Positions 48,591-50,868 of a DNA stretch of 50,868 bases are shown piece after piece. The notes beneath the pieces are model-generated. The model searched no databases. It was given only the letters and a program-made list of their open reading frames with translations, and was not told the DNA's origin. This stretch comes from Bacillota bacterium (GTDB taxonomy: Bacteria; Bacillota; Clostridia; Christensenellales; UMGS416), in the NCBI GenBank assembly GCA_023421955.1, contig JAEZSE010000007.1, positions 1-50,868 of the forward strand, written 5' to 3'. The translations under genes were made by a program, and so were the position numbers. Each line of letters begins with the position of its first letter. Positions within the stretch are counted from its first letter, which is position 1.

Positions 48591-49031
48591 TCAGCAGTCG
48601 TCTTCCTCCGGCGGCGGGCTCAGCGGGTCCTCGATCAGCGTGGCAAACTGGAACTCGTGCCGGTGGCCGTCGGCCTCCTCCGTCATGCCCTTTACAAAGT
48701 GCACATGCTTGCCGTTGCCCACGGGCTTCTGCAAGCCGGTGTTCCGGATCAAGATGTGGAAATGGTTGTCAAAGAAGTCCGTGCGGGTGAACACCTTGTG
48801 GATGTGGCCGCCGGGCACTTCGATTTCCGGGCCGGTCACGCCGGCGAACCGGTGGTTGTGTGGGTCTTCCTGCAATTCGGCCAGCTTGGTGCTGCCCTCA
48901 AACTCGTGGGTGTGCGTCAGCTCCACACCGGGGCACCCGTGCTCCTTGTCCGGGCGGCGCTTCATTTCGTCTTTGGACGCGTCTTCCTGCTCCTCGCGGC
49001 CGCCTCCCAAATAGAACCTGTCATATTTCAT
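48591..49031 (-). CDS. YmaF-type His-rich protein
   Basis: A 146-residue, His-rich, acidic protein with repeated units of the YmaF family: HTHEFEGST, HNHRFAGVTGPEI, GGHIHKVFTRTDFFDNHFH, KHVHFVKGM, DGHRHEFQFAT. It starts with a Gly- and charge-rich segment. The spaced His residues suggest metal binding; the role is unknown. AGGAGGG precedes ATG 49031. A sigma-K-like promoter lies 29 bases upstream, so it may be a late sporulation protein. Confidence 0.88.
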   Translation of the reverse strand: MKYDRFYLGGGREEQEDASKDEMKRRPDKEHGCPGVELTHTHEFEGSTKLAELQEDPHNHRFAGVTGPEIEVPGGHIHKVFTRTDFFDNHFHILIRNTGLQKPVGNGKHVHFVKGMTEEADGHRHEFQFATLIEDPLSPPPEEDDC

Positions 49032-49059
49032 GTGAGTCCCTCCTGATTCATGGATGGTA

Positions 49060-49087
49060 TATCCTATGAGATATCGCCAGATATGGT
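49060..49087 (-). promoter_or_regulatory. sigma-K-like promoter of the ymaF-type gene
   Basis: On the minus strand CATAGGATA (49068-49060), preceded by AC 17 bases upstream. The predicted start near 49053 leaves a normal leader with the ribosome site. Confidence 0.55.
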
Positions 49088-49183
49088 GAATGGTGATGTA
49101 ATGGGACGGAACATGGAACATGGCTTGAAAACCGTATGTACCAGCGGGCTTACGCCCGCTATTCCTTTGTGTACTTCTGCTCC

Positions 49184-49651
49184 CTAGAAGCAGCAGCTTG
49201 CGTTTGCTCCCAACTCCCGGAGCACTTCCCTGCACGCGACGCGGCTGGCCGCACAGCAGCGAGCGCACAGCACGCCCCGGCAGGCTTCCGGCAGGTTCCG
49301 CGCTTCGATATACTCGTCCACGAAGCGGGTGCAGAAGTCGGCGCTGAAGCACTCACAGAAGTCGATCACGTTGGCGCGGGCCGCAAAGACTTCCTGGCAG
49401 ATATCCGGTGCGATCCGGAAGCACGCCAGGCAGCAGGCCCTGGTGCCGTTGTTGTTGTTGCCGCCGCCCAGGTTGAAGAACCCGCAGCGCCGGCGGTTGT
49501 TGTTTTGGCCGCAGAACAGGTTGCAGAACCTTCTGGTGAACCGGGAGCAGAAGTCGCCCGCGGTTATGCCAAGCTCGTTGGCAGATTCGCCGTTCCACAG
49601 CGCGGTCCACCTGGTTCCGCCTGTCCAAGTACTGATGTCCACATATGGCAT
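49184..49651 (-). CDS. Cys-rich protein, possible spore component
   Basis: A 155-residue protein with 18 Cys, many in pairs (FCNLFCG, ACCLACF, DFCECF, LCARCCAA, ASCCF), and a central Asn/Gly/Arg stretch (GQNNNRRRCGFFNLGGGNNN). No signal peptide or membrane helix, so export is not obvious; the cysteines could bind metal or cross-link. GGGAGGTG precedes ATG 49651. I recognise no family. Its start and strand follow those of the ymaF-type gene, with a similar CATAnnnTA motif, but here the motif is so near the start that transcription would begin inside the ribosome site. Confidence 0.8.
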   Translation of the reverse strand: MPYVDISTWTGGTRWTALWNGESANELGITAGDFCSRFTRRFCNLFCGQNNNRRRCGFFNLGGGNNNNGTRACCLACFRIAPDICQEVFAARANVIDFCECFSADFCTRFVDEYIEARNLPEACRGVLCARCCAASRVACREVLRELGANASCCF

Positions 49652-49667
49652 GGTAACACCTCCCGTA

Positions 49668-49695
49668 TAGTATATGAGATATGGCAAACGGTGGT
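49668..49695 (-). promoter_or_regulatory. weak sigma-K-like motif before the Cys-rich gene
   Basis: CATATACTA (49676-49668) with AC 17 bases upstream on the minus strand. The flanking ATATCTCATA is the same as upstream of the ymaF-type gene. It is only 17 bases from the ATG, which makes its use doubtful. Confidence 0.3.
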
Positions 49696-49804
49696 GTGGG
49701 ATATCGGTGCGGAGAATGGGATATACGACCGGCGCGGTTCTCTGGTATACTGTGGGGAGACCGTCCGGTTGGCGGCGCTTTAGCAGGCTGTACAGGAGGT
49801 TCGG

Positions 49805-50128
49805 ATGAAGAAGCAGCTCTACGGAATCATCGGCATCGTGATTGCGGCAGTGAGCCTGATTGTCTTTTTCTTTGCGCCGTTCGGCGGCCTGAACGCCTAT
49901 CTGGAATATGGAACGAAGGTAAACCTGCCTGACCCGAATGGCATCAAGACCATCCAAACCAGCGCGGATTCCATCGACTTCGTGCATTATGGCGGCATGG
50001 TGATTGCGGCGGTGATGCTGCTGCTGATGGCGTTTTTCATCCGCAAGGCATTTGAAGGCGAAGCCAAGCCGCTGCGGGGCGTGGTCATCTGCGCGCTGTG
50101 CTTTACGCTGATCCCCTGGATCTGGTAA
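49805..50128 (+). CDS. small membrane protein
   Basis: A 107-residue protein with three hydrophobic segments: residues 7-25 (IIGIVIAAVSLIVFFFAPF), 63-80 (GGMVIAAVMLLLMAFFIR) and 92-107 (VVICALCFTLIPWIW). A loop of about 35 residues lies outside the first. AGGAGG precedes the ATG, and an extended -10 (TGGTATACT, 49743-49751) lies upstream. Family unknown. It is 25 bases before the prolyl-tRNA editing gene in the same direction. Confidence 0.78.
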   Translation: MKKQLYGIIGIVIAAVSLIVFFFAPFGGLNAYLEYGTKVNLPDPNGIKTIQTSADSIDFVHYGGMVIAAVMLLLMAFFIRKAFEGEAKPLRGVVICALCFTLIPWIW

Positions 50129-50153
50129 CCTGATAAAATCCGGAAGGCTTGAC

Positions 50154-50699
50154 ATGATTTCCACCGACACCACACTCTACAGCTGCCCGCCGGACCCCCA
50201 AGGCCGGCAGAACAGGGAGCTTCGCGCCTACGCGCTGCTGGACGAGCTCAAAATTCCCTACCTCCGGCTGGACCACGAACCCACGCCCTCCATTGAGGCC
50301 TGCCATGAGGTGGACAAGCTGCTGGGCATTGAAATCTGCAAGAACCTGTTTCTGTGCACAGCCAGCCACACCGGCCATTGCCTGCTCATGATGCCGGGCA
50401 CCAAGCCCTTTCGCACCAAGGACCTGAGCCGGCAGATCGGCTCGTCGCGGCTGTCCTTCGCAAGCCCCGAGGAGATGGAGGCGCTGCTGGATCTCACGCC
50501 GGGGTCGGTGAGCGTGCTGGGCCTGATGAACGACCGGGAGCACAAGGTGCGGTTGCTCATCGACCGCGACCTGCTCACACAGCAGTATGTGGGCTGCCAC
50601 CCCTGCGTGAACACCGCAAGCCTTAAGCTCCGGCTGGATGACCTGCTGACTAAGTTCCTGCCGCACACCGGGCATGAGCCCACGTTTGTGGAGTTGTAA
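50154..50699 (+). CDS. prolyl-tRNA editing protein, YbaK/ProX (PrdX) type
   Basis: A 181-residue INS-like editing domain that removes alanine or another wrong amino acid from tRNA-Pro. It has LRAYALLDELKIPYLRLDHE, the conserved Lys in EICKNLFLCT, and the late VSVLGLMNDREHKVRLLIDR and GCHPCVNTASLKL, typical of ProXp-ala/PrdX proteins. GGAAGG lies 7 bases before the ATG. The likely substrate is Ala-tRNA-Pro. It ends just before a repeat-filled stretch that runs to the window edge. Confidence 0.93.
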   Translation: MISTDTTLYSCPPDPQGRQNRELRAYALLDELKIPYLRLDHEPTPSIEACHEVDKLLGIEICKNLFLCTASHTGHCLLMMPGTKPFRTKDLSRQIGSSRLSFASPEEMEALLDLTPGSVSVLGLMNDREHKVRLLIDRDLLTQQYVGCHPCVNTASLKLRLDDLLTKFLPHTGHEPTFVEL

Positions 50700-50724
50700 T
50701 ATGAATATCTACTCTTCAAGAGTT

Positions 50725-50868
50725 TGGGGTGGGTATGGGCTGGTCGCATTCTGCGAATGCTGCTCGCCTGTGCAGCCTAGAACCCCGCCCCTACCAGGAT
50801 ACTGAACAAATCCTTCCCTACCCTCCCTTAATAAGGGGGGATGGCCCTCGCAAGGGCCAGGGGGGATT
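50725..50868. repeat. GTAGGGG-type repeat with modular loop, then a G-run repeat
   Basis: 50725-50794 is a minus-strand copy of GTAGGGGCGGGG with a 40-base loop: CTGGTCGC-ATTCTGCGAAT-GCTGCTCGCC. From 50807 a G-run repeat follows: TCCCTACCCTCCCTTAATAAGG, GATGGCCCTCGCAAGGGCCAG, GGGGGATT, cut by the window end. Confidence 0.7.

Overview
The window looks like a chromosome segment of a GC-rich, endospore-forming Bacillota, most likely a Clostridia lineage. The evidence is a bofA gene with the DUF2508 (YaaL) gene that normally precedes it, a soj-parB-noc partition set with two parS sites, a dnaX-ybaB-recR operon, a YmaF-type protein, and two or three genes preceded by a sigma-K-like -10 motif. I cannot name the species. 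Many conserved genes here are origin-proximal in Bacillota, so the segment is probably near oriC, but no DnaA-box cluster is visible.

Layout. 1-5.2 kb: a partial unknown gene, recR-ybaB-dnaX (minus strand) and an unknown gene sandwiched between composite palindromic repeats. 5.2-10.4 kb: an NAD-dependent epimerase, DUF2508-bofA, a lipoprotein, a RadC protein, a small ferredoxin plus CopZ-like protein behind a Crp/Fnr-type box, and a GNAT acetyltransferase. 10.4-14.1 kb: soj-parB-rsmG-noc with parS sites; noc carries an in-frame amber codon. 14.1-24.2 kb: aminotransferase, orphan histidine kinase, L-fucose isomerase, esterase, AraC regulator, small membrane protein, THUMP-domain RNA methyltransferase. 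24.4-26.3 kb: an AT-rich island with a TIR-like (CAP12-type) protein and a membrane-anchored coiled-coil protein. 26.3-37.9 kb: rho with a long Gln/Gly/Asn/Arg-rich insertion, a 53-residue membrane protein, glycosyltransferases, murA with a zinc-ribbon gene, DUF2752 and duplicated zinc-ribbon/CD225 genes, WalJ-like hydrolase, diguanylate cyclase. 37.9-45.7 kb: feoAB with a Fur box, HAD phosphatase, tadA, two cytochrome-b5-like lipoproteins, HelD helicase. 45.8-48.4 kb: a second AT-rich island, a compact operon centred on an anti-phage-type dCTP deaminase. 48.6-50.9 kb: YmaF, a Cys-rich protein, a small membrane protein and a prolyl-tRNA editing protein.

Two things stand out. First, the AT-rich operon at 45.9-48.35 kb joins a two-pass membrane coiled-coil protein, a deaminase with a P-loop-like N-terminus, and a previously easily missed 51-codon gene that overlaps the deaminase end, followed by a terminator. 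This looks like a three-component variant of the dCTP-deaminase phage defence. Second, the intergenic DNA is filled with interspersed repeats built from constant frames (GTAGGGG..., or GGGGGGATG...CAGGGGGGATT) that hold palindromic cores. The cores differ from copy to copy but remain self-complementary in nearly every copy. Some copies form ~160-215 bp inverted composites, and one has supplied the C-terminus of a gene.

Starts were chosen by Shine-Dalgarno spacing. Several genes (noc, rsmG, soj, murA, helD, the HAD gene and the deaminase) appear to use TTG. All functional names come from recognising motifs by eye; no database search was run.
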